The notes under the pieces were generated by a model. The model searched no databases and was not told the DNA's origin. It was given only the letters and a program-made list of their open reading frames with translations. DNA of 64,000 nt from an uncultured Spirochaetaceae bacterium (GTDB lineage: Bacteria > Spirochaetota > Spirochaetia > Sphaerochaetales > Sphaerochaetaceae). The stretch spans positions 23,446 through 87,445 of the forward strand of contig CALXQU010000010.1 in assembly GCA_944390725.1 (NCBI GenBank). Direction: 5' to 3'. Each line of letters starts with the position of its first letter. The first letter of the stretch is position 1. Both the position numbers and the translations under genes were made by a program. Below are positions 34,581 to 42,501 of this stretch, piece by piece.

Positions 34581-35893
34581 CTCTGCCCCCTCTGCCTCGC
34601 CAGGTACTCCGACGGCGTCATGCCTTCGTATTTCCTGAACACCTGAGAGAAGTAGCGCGGATTGCCGCCGAAGCCTGACTTCTCCGCGATCTCCTGCACC
34701 GTGCTGGAATCATAGAGCTTCATCAGCGATTTCGCATAGTCGATGCGCATGCGGGAAAGGTAATCCGAGAACCTGACGCCCGTCTCCTTGACGAAAAGCT
34801 TCGAAAGGTATCCGGCATCCATATAGACGACATTGTCGGAAAGCCACTTGAGCGATATCCCATCATCATCGATGTGCTTATCGAGATAGCTGATGATCGC
34901 AGCCACGGGATTCTGGCCCTTGCGGCCATCCCCCATGCGCCGCCCGAGGATCTCCCTGGCGACCTTTATCACATCCTCCGTGGAAGCGGCATCCAGTATC
35001 CCCGTGCCCAGGAGCGCAGGGAGATAGCCATCCCCGAGGGAAGCGGACGAGACCATGCGCACAAGGAGCAGCGCCGCCTCCAGCGGCTGCATCGGAGAGA
35101 AGATCTCCTCGATCTTCCTGTCAAGCTCCTCCGAGGACTTCCCCTCCTCCAGCGCCTTTGCATACTCGGCGGAGATGCGCCCGATACGCTCCTCGCCGCC
35201 GGTCCATAGCGGGCGGAACGAGCCGTCATCGCCCTCAATCGAGATCTGGCCCGGCGTATACGAGGCCACGAATGAGGCTATGGCATCCTCCAGCCGGGGA
35301 GCATCAGGAGCCCCGTCGGGAACGAATGAATAGACAGTGCCCCCTGCCATCACCGGGCGGAAGAAAGGCTCCCTGCCTCCCCTGCCTTCCTGGATGGCAG
35401 CGCCTGAGGCTGGATTGATGCCCAGGAGCTTAAGCGAATGACCTATCGTCGATGGATCGGAAAGCGCATCAAGCAGCATGAGGCGCTCAAGCTGGTAGGA
35501 GTAGCGCAGCGCGCCATTGTCCGTACGCTCATACGAGATCCTGCGGAGAAGCTCGATGAGGTCTTCCTTGCGCGTAGGCTTGAGAAGATAGTGCTTCACG
35601 CCGTAGCTCATGGCTTTCTGCGCATATGAGAACTCGCCGAAGCCCGAGAGGATGATGATCTCCGTATCAGGGGAAAGGACCTTGATCCTCCCGATGAGCT
35701 CAAGGCCGTCCATCATCGGCATGCGGATATCCGTGATGACGATATCCGGAGGATCGTCGGAGACTATATCAAGCGCCTCCACCCCATTGCGGACACTGCC
35801 GACCAGGACCATGCCGAGCTCCTGCCAGGGGATCATATCGACAAGCGATGTCCTTACGATTTCCTCATCATCCGCTACAAGAACCTTGATCAT
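34577..35893 (-). CDS. AraC-type response regulator (YesN family)
   Basis: A 438-residue regulator with an N-terminal receiver (Asp in VITDIRMP, about residue 54; Lys in LLKPTRKED) and a C-terminal AraC helix-turn-helix pair ending 'GFGGNPRYFSQVFRKYEGMTPSEY'. A middle region of about 200 residues is unrecognised, as usual in YesN-like proteins. It partners the histidine kinase immediately upstream and probably activates transport of the ligand bound by the binding protein two genes upstream. An AAGG ribosome site precedes the ATG. Confidence 0.9.
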   Translation of the reverse strand: MIKVLVADDEEIVRTSLVDMIPWQELGMVLVGSVRNGVEALDIVSDDPPDIVITDIRMPMMDGLELIGRIKVLSPDTEIIILSGFGEFSYAQKAMSYGVKHYLLKPTRKEDLIELLRRISYERTDNGALRYSYQLERLMLLDALSDPSTIGHSLKLLGINPASGAAIQEGRGGREPFFRPVMAGGTVYSFVPDGAPDAPRLEDAIASFVASYTPGQISIEGDDGSFRPLWTGGEERIGRISAEYAKALEEGKSSEELDRKIEEIFSPMQPLEAALLLVRMVSSASLGDGYLPALLGTGILDAASTEDVIKVAREILGRRMGDGRKGQNPVAAIISYLDKHIDDDGISLKWLSDNVVYMDAGYLSKLFVKETGVRFSDYLSRMRIDYAKSLMKLYDSSTVQEIAEKSGFGGNPRYFSQVFRKYEGMTPSEYLARQRGQR

Positions 35894-35964
35894 CTGAACC
35901 TTCCCTGCCTGCTGATGATATTACAAATCCTCATCACAATCGATAGCAAAACGGCTACGCATGC

Positions 35965-37677
35965 TCAGGAAGAGGCATTGCGCGGCACCCTGAAGGAGGC
36001 GATGGCGGCGCCATCATCGTTGGCGAAGCGCAGCGCATAGCTGCTGCCGAAAAGGAGGGTCAGCCTCTGGTTGATGTTCCTCAGCCCGATACGCCCCTTC
36101 CTCTCCAGGTCCATATCGTCGGGGAACTGCGATCCGGTATTGCGCACCGCAATCACCGCATCGTCGCCATCCCATGCCGCGGAAAGGGTGACATGGCACA
36201 CCTCGCCATTCTCCTCCACGGCATGCTTGACAGCATTCTCCACCAGCGGCTGGACCGAGAAGCGGGGGACATCGACATGCAGCAGATCCTCAGGGCAGTC
36301 ATAATCGAAGCTGAACATGTCCGGGAACCTGATGCGCTGGATCTCCACGTAATGGTTGACGAACTCCAGCTCCTTGGAAAGCGGCACGACGATCTCATTG
36401 CCGCTGATGGATGTCCTGAAGAGATTGGCCAGGCTATAGCTCATCTTCGCGATATCCCCAGCCCCGTAGCGCTCGGCCAGCCAGTACATCGAATCGAGGA
36501 CGTTATAGAGGAAATGCGGATTGATCTGCTGGGACAGCATGAGGAGCATCGAATCCCTGGCCAGGATTTCCTTGGTATAGTTCTCATGCACCATCTCGTT
36601 GTAGGTGACCACCATCTGGTCGAAATGCTTATGCAGGTCACCCAGCTCGTCATTGCGGTCCGCATAGGACGGCAGGTCGCTGAAATCCATATTGCCTGCG
36701 CCGAACCTGTCCATCTTCTCCGAAAGCACATGGAGGTGCTTGAGCAGGTTGCGCGAATACAGATGTATCGTAAGGATGGACAGCAGCATCATCACCAGCA
36801 GGAAGAGCACTGCCGTATAGAATATGCTCTCGCTTCCCGAGCCATATCCGGCATCCGAATAGAACCGGTATGTCCAGCCGGAGCTGAGCTCGCCATCATG
36901 CACGAAGTAGCTTGAGAAGCCCGCGATGGCCACATCGACGCCGCCGCTCCTGGAAGAGAAGGCATCGGGGACAAGCCCATCCGAATACATCAGCGTGCCG
37001 CCATAGCGGAGATCAACCCCGCCCGCAAGGCCGCTTGATTCCCACTGGCTGCCGATGATCGTCCCCAGCTCAAGCCGGAGGAAGAGGACGCCGAGGTCAT
37101 CAAGCGCAAGCGTCGCCGTGCGCCTTATCGAGCGCAGGTAGTATACCTCACCGCCCGTGCCAGGCACCCATGACGGACGCCCGCCGAGGGAGAGCGCCAG
37201 CGATACGGCATCAGCGAACGCCTCCTCATCCAGCCCTATGCCCTGGCCGTAATGGAGAAGCGAGCTGCCATCGAATACCGCGATATCCGAGACATAGTCG
37301 ACTGCATCTATCATCATGCCCAGCCGCGACTGTATATCCCTGCGGGCCGCGCTTACGCTGAGGGGGTTGGCATTGTCCTTGATGGCAGAGAGCCGCTCCT
37401 GCATGAACGAATCGCCTATGAAGAGCTCGCCGACCGATTCCGTGCCCTTGATGGCATAATCGACATCGGCCATCATGCTCCTGGCATTCCATCCGCTGAT
37501 CGCATCCATATCCTCGACATACTGGTTGCGGACATACACGAGGACGAAGATGCCTATCGTCAGCAGCAAGGCGAAAATCAGGAAGAGGAATGCCTTTACC
37601 TGGCGGCTTATGCTCTGCCTAGGGCCTGAGAATCCCCTTTGCCTCATCCATGAAGAGATCGACCGCCTCATCTCCAC
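35965..37677 (-). CDS. YesM-type sensor histidine kinase
   Basis: A 570-residue membrane kinase. The first helix is at about residues 28-50 (VKAFLFLIFALLLTIGIFVLV). An extracellular sensor of about 230 residues follows, then a second helix (IFYTAVLFLLVMMLLSILTI) and a HAMP segment. The His_kinase domain has the phospho-His in QQINPHFLYN and the ATP site with N-box VENAVKHA and 'RKGRIGLRNI'. The start is GTG at 37677, with AGGAGA 7 nt upstream; the gene overlaps the end of the binding-protein gene. It pairs with the AraC regulator and probably senses a sugar. Confidence 0.88.
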   Translation of the reverse strand: MEMRRSISSWMRQRGFSGPRQSISRQVKAFLFLIFALLLTIGIFVLVYVRNQYVEDMDAISGWNARSMMADVDYAIKGTESVGELFIGDSFMQERLSAIKDNANPLSVSAARRDIQSRLGMMIDAVDYVSDIAVFDGSSLLHYGQGIGLDEEAFADAVSLALSLGGRPSWVPGTGGEVYYLRSIRRTATLALDDLGVLFLRLELGTIIGSQWESSGLAGGVDLRYGGTLMYSDGLVPDAFSSRSGGVDVAIAGFSSYFVHDGELSSGWTYRFYSDAGYGSGSESIFYTAVLFLLVMMLLSILTIHLYSRNLLKHLHVLSEKMDRFGAGNMDFSDLPSYADRNDELGDLHKHFDQMVVTYNEMVHENYTKEILARDSMLLMLSQQINPHFLYNVLDSMYWLAERYGAGDIAKMSYSLANLFRTSISGNEIVVPLSKELEFVNHYVEIQRIRFPDMFSFDYDCPEDLLHVDVPRFSVQPLVENAVKHAVEENGEVCHVTLSAAWDGDDAVIAVRNTGSQFPDDMDLERKGRIGLRNINQRLTLLFGSSYALRFANDDGAAIASFRVPRNASS

Positions 37678-38845
37678 TAAGCTCTCCTGTCCTGATCATA
37701 TCCGTAAACCCGACCAATGTCTCCTCTATATTGCCGGCGCCCTGCAGGAACGGCTCCGGCATGGGATAGCCGCTGTACATGGCGCTATATGCATCCTGGA
37801 GATACCCCGGCATGCCGGCTACCGCCTCGGAGAATGCCACGCTGTCCGCGGGAAGCCCCATCTCGCCGTCGAGGAGGCCCGCCGCGGATTCCCGGGCCAC
37901 TTCCGCGATGAATGCGGCCGCAGCTGCGGGGATATCGCAGGACGAAGAGACCGAGAGATATACGCATGGCTTGGCATACATCGGGTCCGCCACCGCATCA
38001 TCCGGCACAGGAGGCACCGCATACCCTATCTCATCGGTGCCGGCAAAGGAGGCGAATATATCGATCTGGTTCATGAAGCCATAGGCATTCCAGGATGTGA
38101 GGTCCGTCATCGGCATCTGGTCGGGAACCGTAAGGTCCTTGCCTGAGAGGCTCTCTATCGATACCGAATAGTCCTTGGATGAGAATTCCTCGATATCGCG
38201 GAACATCATCCGTACGGCCCTGTCATCACCCTCGATGATGCTCATGAACGGATCGATGCCGAGGGCCCTGGCGTAGAAGACGAGCATATTGAGCCCGCCA
38301 TCGCACAGCGCAGGCACGCCTACGCGCTGGTAGACCGTATTGGCGATCTCCATGAACTCGGAGAACGTCATCCTCTCCGGGATCTCCACGCCTGCGGCAT
38401 CCGTCACGCGCTTGTCATAGAACATGACAGGCACCGTGACACCCATGGGATACCCATACAGCTGCCCGGAGATGGCAGAGGCATCAGCCAACGGTCCGCC
38501 AAGCGGAGGCAGGATGCCTGACTCAACGTATCCGTCCAGTGGATGCAGCAGCCCGCTGACAGCATAGTCGCGGATATAGTAGTGGTCCATCAGCAGGACA
38601 TCAGGCATCGAAGCGCCAGCTGCGCGCGTCGCGAGCTTCGGCCAGTAGCTTGTCCATTCGGAGCTGCGTCCGGAAACCTGCAGATCCTGGTTCCGTCCCT
38701 GGAAGTCCCCTATCGCCGCTTCCATCACGGCGGCCCGTGACGCAGAGCCCCACCATAACACGGAGAGCTCGCTCCCCTGTGCGGAGGCAAAGCATAGAGA
38801 TGCGGCAGCCATCAGGCTAAGAGCGAAAGAAAGAAGCCTTTTCAT
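37619..38845 (-). CDS. ABC transporter extracellular solute-binding protein (family 1)
   Basis: A 408-residue secreted binding protein with signal peptide (MKRLLSFALSLMAAASLCFASA). The mature start ELSVLWWGSASRAAVMEAAIGDF and 'MPDVLLMDHYYIRDYAVSGLLHPLDGYV' follow the pattern of sugar-binding proteins. There are no permease or ATPase genes next to it; instead the kinase and regulator follow directly. It may therefore serve mainly as a sensor for that pair, or share permeases encoded elsewhere. AACAGGAT precedes the ATG. Confidence 0.87.
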   Translation of the reverse strand: MKRLLSFALSLMAAASLCFASAQGSELSVLWWGSASRAAVMEAAIGDFQGRNQDLQVSGRSSEWTSYWPKLATRAAGASMPDVLLMDHYYIRDYAVSGLLHPLDGYVESGILPPLGGPLADASAISGQLYGYPMGVTVPVMFYDKRVTDAAGVEIPERMTFSEFMEIANTVYQRVGVPALCDGGLNMLVFYARALGIDPFMSIIEGDDRAVRMMFRDIEEFSSKDYSVSIESLSGKDLTVPDQMPMTDLTSWNAYGFMNQIDIFASFAGTDEIGYAVPPVPDDAVADPMYAKPCVYLSVSSSCDIPAAAAAFIAEVARESAAGLLDGEMGLPADSVAFSEAVAGMPGYLQDAYSAMYSGYPMPEPFLQGAGNIEETLVGFTDMIRTGELSGDEAVDLFMDEAKGILRP

Positions 38846-39006
38846 ATCCTGTTCCCAGCCCCATTCTAATATAGCCGCAGGAAATGCGGAAGCTCATCGG
38901 GATCTTTTCACGGAAAATACAGGAAACGGCCCGGGACGTTTTTCTGAACATATCCAGACGGATTAGTGCATTGGAATGCCCTGCGGTGGCGTGGTAGCCT
39001 CTAATC

Positions 39007-39101
39007 AGAGAAAGAAGCACCATTTCATCCAAAGATTTCTGGATAATCCTCTTTCTATTCCCAGTTTTTCCGGCCATGTTTCCTTCCCCTGGTTCATGGC
39101 C
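39007..39101. repeat. 95-bp dispersed repeat, copy 1
   Basis: A near-exact partner of 39219-39313, offset by 212 bp, with few differences. It carries two inverted repeats: ATCCA...TGGAT, and the longer GGCCATG...CATGGCC flanking CCTTCCCC. The differing bases within the first stem vary together with copy 2 (see that entry), which suggests an RNA or DNA hairpin is kept. Confidence 0.85.
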
Positions 39102-39218
39102 GCTTTTTCTGCCATGCCGGCAGGTATCCCCTGCGCAGCTGCATCATCTCCTGAAAGTGAACATCGGAAGACGCTTTTCTGGATTACCCGGACAGCGAAG
39201 CTATGGTAATGTATGGGT

Positions 39219-39313
39219 AGAGAAAGAAGCACCATTTCATCCGAAGATTTCCGGATAATCCTCTTTCTATTCCCAGTTTTTCCGGCCATGTTTCCTTCCC
39301 CTGGTTCATGGCC
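39219..39313. repeat. 95-bp dispersed repeat, copy 2
   Basis: Second copy, ending just before the infC promoter. Its first stem reads ATCCG...CGGAT where copy 1 has ATCCA...TGGAT, a compensated A-T to G-C change. The GGCCATG...CATGGCC inverted repeat is present in both. Confidence 0.85.
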
Positions 39314-39344
39314 ATTTTTGATGCCTTTATCCCCCTTACCCATT

Positions 39345-39373
39345 TTGACATGCATAAAGTCTTATGATATAAG
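39345..39373 (+). promoter_or_regulatory. infC-rpmI-rplT promoter
   Basis: Consensus TTGACA (39345-39350), a 17-bp spacer and TATAAG (39368-39373). It is the strongest sigma-70 promoter noted in this window. It leaves a leader of about 60 nt before infC. Confidence 0.85.
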
Positions 39374-39440
39374 TGTAGAGCTGTGGCTGTTGCCGCATAT
39401 CCTCAGTGCAAAGGACAGATTGAGGCTGTAAGGAGTTCAG

Positions 39441-39968
39441 TTGGCTACAAGAGATCTGAGAATCAATCGGCAGATACGTGCGCGCGAAGTGCTCGTCATC
39501 GATGAGAATGGGGTGCAGAGGGGCGTGATGAGCGTTCCCGAGGCATGCCGCCTTGCGGATGAAGCAGGAATGGACCTGGTGGAAGTATCCCCTAACGCGA
39601 ACCCTCCTGTATGCAAGATCCTCGACTTCGGCAAATACCGCTATGAACTTGAGCGCAAGACAAGGGAAGCGAAGAAGAACCAGACCGTCGTCAAGATCAA
39701 GGAAATCAGGATGCAGCCGAAGATCGAGAAGCATGATCTCGAGACGAAGAGCAAGGCCATCGCCGAATTCCTCGGGGAGGGGAACAAGGTCAAGGTCTCG
39801 ATCCGCTTCAGGGGAAGGGAGCTCGCCCACCCAGAGCTCGGCAAGGTGGTCCTGGACAAGATCCTCGATGCCCTGACGGAGCTCGGAGTCGCCTACAATC
39901 TCGACAAGGGTGCGCTGATGGAGGGGAAGATGATGAGCATGACAGTCTCCCCGCAGAAATCGAAATAA
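39441..39968 (+). CDS. infC: Translation initiation factor IF-3, TTG start
   Basis: A 175-residue IF-3, which binds the 30S subunit and checks start-codon pairing. The N-terminal domain ('ATRDLRINRQIRAREVLVIDENG') and C-terminal domain ('KIEKHDLETKSKAIAEFLGEGNKVK' region) are both complete. The initiation codon is TTG with TAAGGAG about 7 nt upstream; no in-frame ATG lies near. Rare infC start codons (AUU in E. coli) allow IF-3 to limit its own synthesis, so TTG may serve the same purpose. It heads infC-rpmI-rplT. Confidence 0.95.
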   Translation: MATRDLRINRQIRAREVLVIDENGVQRGVMSVPEACRLADEAGMDLVEVSPNANPPVCKILDFGKYRYELERKTREAKKNQTVVKIKEIRMQPKIEKHDLETKSKAIAEFLGEGNKVKVSIRFRGRELAHPELGKVVLDKILDALTELGVAYNLDKGALMEGKMMSMTVSPQKSK

Positions 39969-40041
39969 CCTCCGCACGGAGATTATATATCGCAGCTTCA
40001 GGGGTTCTTGTTCCCTGCGGCGCGCTTAGGAGGGCAGGAAG
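39969..40041 (+). promoter_or_regulatory. infC-rpmI intercistronic hairpins
   Basis: Between the two genes lie CTCCG-CA-CGGAG and a larger CAGGG...CCCTG stem just before the GGAGGG ribosome site of rpmI. L20 is known to repress rpmI-rplT translation through leader structures in other bacteria. This is a candidate for that control. Confidence 0.4.
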
Positions 40042-40239
40042 ATGCCTAAGATGAAAACAAGAAAGTCTGCAGCCAAGCGCTACAAGGTCACCGGCTCTGG
40101 CAAGGTCGCCTACAAGAAGATGGGACTTCGCCACATCCTCACCAAGAAGAGTTCCAAGAGAAAGATGAATCTTCGCCATCAGGGAATTCTTTCGGACGTC
40201 GAAGCAAAGAGAGCAAAGTCAATGCTCCCTTACGCCTAA
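40042..40239 (+). CDS. rpmI: 50S ribosomal protein L35
   Basis: A 65-residue, very basic ribosomal protein ([21 protein letters not shown]...[15 protein letters not shown]) in the invariant position between infC and rplT. Full-length, with a GGAGGG ribosome site. Confidence 0.97.
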   Translation: MPKMKTRKSAAKRYKVTGSGKVAYKKMGLRHILTKKSSKRKMNLRHQGILSDVEAKRAKSMLPYA

Positions 40240-40257
40240 GGATAAGGAGGATCGGAA

Positions 40258-40614
40258 ATGCCAAGAGCAGTAGACGGAACAAGACGCAAGGACAGAAGGA
40301 AGAAGATCCTCGACCAGGCCAAGGGCTATTACGGAAGAAGATCGACGAACCACAGGATCGCGAAGGACGCAGTCGCCAAGGCTGGCCAGTATGCATACCG
40401 TGGCAGGAAGGAGAAGAAGAGGGACTTCAGGAAACTCTGGATCGCAAGGATCTCGGCAGCTGTACAGGCTGAGGGGCTTAACTACTCGCAGTTCATGCAC
40501 GGCCTCAAGCTTGCCAACATCCAGCTCAACAGGAAAGCTCTCTCCAATATGGCAATCGAGGACAGGAATGCATTTATTCTTCTTGTCAACGAGGCCAAGA
40601 AGGCATTAGCCTAA
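40258..40614 (+). CDS. rplT: 50S ribosomal protein L20
   Basis: A 118-residue protein that binds 23S rRNA early in assembly (RAVDGTRRKDRRKKILDQAKGYYGRRS...YAYRGRKEKKRDFRKLWI). It lies 18 bp behind rpmI and completes the conserved infC-rpmI-rplT operon. As the usual autoregulator of this operon, it may act on the stem upstream of rpmI. Confidence 0.97.
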   Translation: MPRAVDGTRRKDRRKKILDQAKGYYGRRSTNHRIAKDAVAKAGQYAYRGRKEKKRDFRKLWIARISAAVQAEGLNYSQFMHGLKLANIQLNRKALSNMAIEDRNAFILLVNEAKKALA

Positions 40615-40632
40615 AGAAAAAGAGGAGGCAGT

Positions 40633-40962
40633 ATGACCACAATCGAGAGCAGCAGGCTTCTGCTGATGAGAGTCCAGAAGGCGGTGGGGCTCATAAACCA
40701 TCTCCGCAATGAGAACAAGGAGCTTCAGGCAAGGTTCTCGCTTGTCGAGAACCATAACAAGGAGCTTCAGGAACTGATCGACAGGGTAAGCACTGATCAG
40801 GCTGTAATCGATGAGGCCATCAACTCCGCTCTCTCGGAGCTCGAGTCCACGATCGGGGATTTCGAGGATTTCGGAACGCTCGACATGGACGAGCTGTCGG
40901 CAGCGGAGGACTTCTCCGCAGGCGATGGCGAAAGCGAAGATATCGAGACATTCGAGGAGTGA
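40633..40962 (+). CDS. Small coiled-coil protein downstream of rplT, possibly ZapB-like
   Basis: A 109-residue acidic protein. Residues 15-60 have a strong heptad pattern (VGLINHLRNENKELQARFSL...NKELQELI), so it forms a coiled coil. The last 40 residues are rich in Asp, Glu and Ser. No family is certain; size and pattern recall the division protein ZapB and small coiled-coil proteins found beside rplT. It starts 18 nt after rplT, with AGGAGG, and is followed by the operon's terminator. Confidence 0.55.
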   Translation: MTTIESSRLLLMRVQKAVGLINHLRNENKELQARFSLVENHNKELQELIDRVSTDQAVIDEAINSALSELESTIGDFEDFGTLDMDELSAAEDFSAGDGESEDIETFEE

Positions 40963-40980
40963 TTCCTTTCTACTTCCATG

Positions 40981-41006
40981 GAGGGGCCGCAAGGTCCCTC
41001 TTTCTT
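40981..41006 (+). terminator. Terminator between the infC operon and the MATE gene
   Basis: GAGGGGCC-GCAA-GGTCCCTC, an 8-bp stem with one G-U pair and a GCAA loop, followed by TTTCTT. The minus-strand gene stops just beyond it at 41005, so it may serve both directions. Confidence 0.8.
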
Positions 41007-42393
41007 ATTGGGGCAATGCCGGCCCCGCCACCTGCTGCCTCTCCATCTTGCGCAGCTCAGGGAATACCGTATGCCTCATGGCAAGATAGGCCGCGGAGCC
41101 TCCTATGACATTGCTGATAGGCTCGGCGAGCATGACGCCATCGATGCCGAATGCGTATGGCAGGGCAATCGTAAGGGGAACTACGATGATGACCTTCCTG
41201 AAGAGCGAGAAGAAGACTGCCTGCTTCGCCCTTCCCAGCGCGACGAATGTCTGCTGGCCCGATGTCTGCAGCGACATGAACACGAAGGCGAAGAAATAGA
41301 CACGGAGCGCATGGGACGCCGCATCGATCATCACGGCATCCTGGGTGAAGAGCATGGCCATCGCATGGGGGAAGGCGAATACGACGATCCAGACGATGAG
41401 CGTATACATGAATACGAAGAACAGCATGAAATTGCTTGCCTTCATGACGCGTCCGCCATCACGGGCGCCATAGTTATAGCTCATGACAGGGCTTGATGCG
41501 CTCCCTATGCCGTTGACGACGGTGCTGAACATCTCGCGGACCGAATTGAGTATCGTCATCACGCCGACGAAGAGGTCACCTCCCCAGATGTAGGCGCACT
41601 TGTTGCAGACAAGCTGCACCGCGGAGTTGGTCGCCCCCATCGTGAACCCGCTTGTCCCCAGGGCGATTATCCGCAGGCACCGCCGCCTGGAAAGCCTCAT
41701 TGAATCGGCCGTGAGCCTCAGGACAGCCGTCCGGCTCCTGAGGAAGGCGATGGCGAATACGCATGAGACCGTCTGGCTGAAGACCGTCGCGATAGCCGCC
41801 CCCTTTATTCCCATGCCGAAGACGAAGATCAGGAGCGGGTCAAGCAGTATATTGAGCACCGCGCCGATGATGACGGTGACCATGCCTACCGATGAGAATC
41901 CCTGGCTGTTCATGAATGCCGTCAGCGTCAGCGTGACGAGGACCGGCACGGAACCGAGGGCATAGATCATCAGGTAATCCCTCGCATATGGGTATGTGGC
42001 ATCGCTTGCGCCGAAAGCGAAGAGTATGGGCCTGTTGAAGACCAGCACGGCAGCCATGAGCGCAAGGCCGGTCAGCACGGACATCAGGAATGAGTTGCCC
42101 ATCACGAGCACGGCTTCCTCATCATCTCCCCTGCCCTGCGCTATCGCGGAAAGAGGTGCCCCGCCATTGGCACCGAAGAGCTTGGCGAAGGCGCTGATAA
42201 GGGAGATCACGGGGAAGCAGAGCCCGATGCCGGTCAGCGCGACAGGGCCTTCACCTGGCATATGGCCGATATAGATCCTGTCGACCATGCTGTAGAGCAG
42301 GTTGACCAGCTCAGCCGCAATCAGGGGAATCGATACCCTGACAATCAGGGATGACACCTTGCCCTTGGAGAATTCTGCCTTATGGATCTTCAT
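41005..42393 (-). CDS. MATE-family efflux transporter
   Basis: A 462-residue inner-membrane exporter of the MATE (DinF/NorM) type with about 12 helices. Typical early segments are 'LIVRVSIPLIAAELVNLLYSMVDRIYIGHM' and 'VISLISAFAKLFGANGGAPLSAIAQGRGDDEEA'. It would expel cationic drugs or metabolites in exchange for Na+ or H+. It follows the sulfatase gene by about 110 bp, which contain a possible terminator, so it may be a separate unit. Confidence 0.9.
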   Translation of the reverse strand: MKIHKAEFSKGKVSSLIVRVSIPLIAAELVNLLYSMVDRIYIGHMPGEGPVALTGIGLCFPVISLISAFAKLFGANGGAPLSAIAQGRGDDEEAVLVMGNSFLMSVLTGLALMAAVLVFNRPILFAFGASDATYPYARDYLMIYALGSVPVLVTLTLTAFMNSQGFSSVGMVTVIIGAVLNILLDPLLIFVFGMGIKGAAIATVFSQTVSCVFAIAFLRSRTAVLRLTADSMRLSRRRCLRIIALGTSGFTMGATNSAVQLVCNKCAYIWGGDLFVGVMTILNSVREMFSTVVNGIGSASSPVMSYNYGARDGGRVMKASNFMLFFVFMYTLIVWIVVFAFPHAMAMLFTQDAVMIDAASHALRVYFFAFVFMSLQTSGQQTFVALGRAKQAVFFSLFRKVIIVVPLTIALPYAFGIDGVMLAEPISNVIGGSAAYLAMRHTVFPELRKMERQQVAGPALPQ

Positions 42394-42449
42394 CGCGGTA
42401 GCCTTTCATATGAGGATACCACCTTTCAGGCGGATTGTCCCAAGGAAAG

Positions 42450-42497
42450 GAAGAGCCCCCTGGAAAAAGAAAGGAGTCCGTATCCAGAGGGCTGAAG
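42450..42497 (-). terminator. Possible terminator after the sulfatase gene
   Basis: On the minus strand AGCCCTCTGGA and TCCAGGGGGCT pair across a loop of about 26 nt, followed by a pyrimidine-rich tract. The long loop makes it moderate. Confidence 0.5.
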
Positions 42498-42501
42498 ATG
42501 G

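Larger units (their letters stand above)
38846..39440. other. Long intergenic region with repeats and infC promoter
   Basis: No protein gene is convincing here. It contains a 95-bp direct repeat pair (39007-39101 and 39219-39313) and the promoter and leader of infC. Two overlapping minus-strand frames (38817-39077 and 39005-39355) exist only because the repeat is open in that frame. The two copies differ at the encoded residues, so they are probably not coding. Confidence 0.6.

Noticed and set aside
38817..39355. Two minus-strand frames encoding similar MAGKTGNRKRII peptides
   Set aside because: The similarity comes from the 95-bp DNA repeat; differences between copies change residues but preserve a hairpin, so structure rather than coding is favoured.
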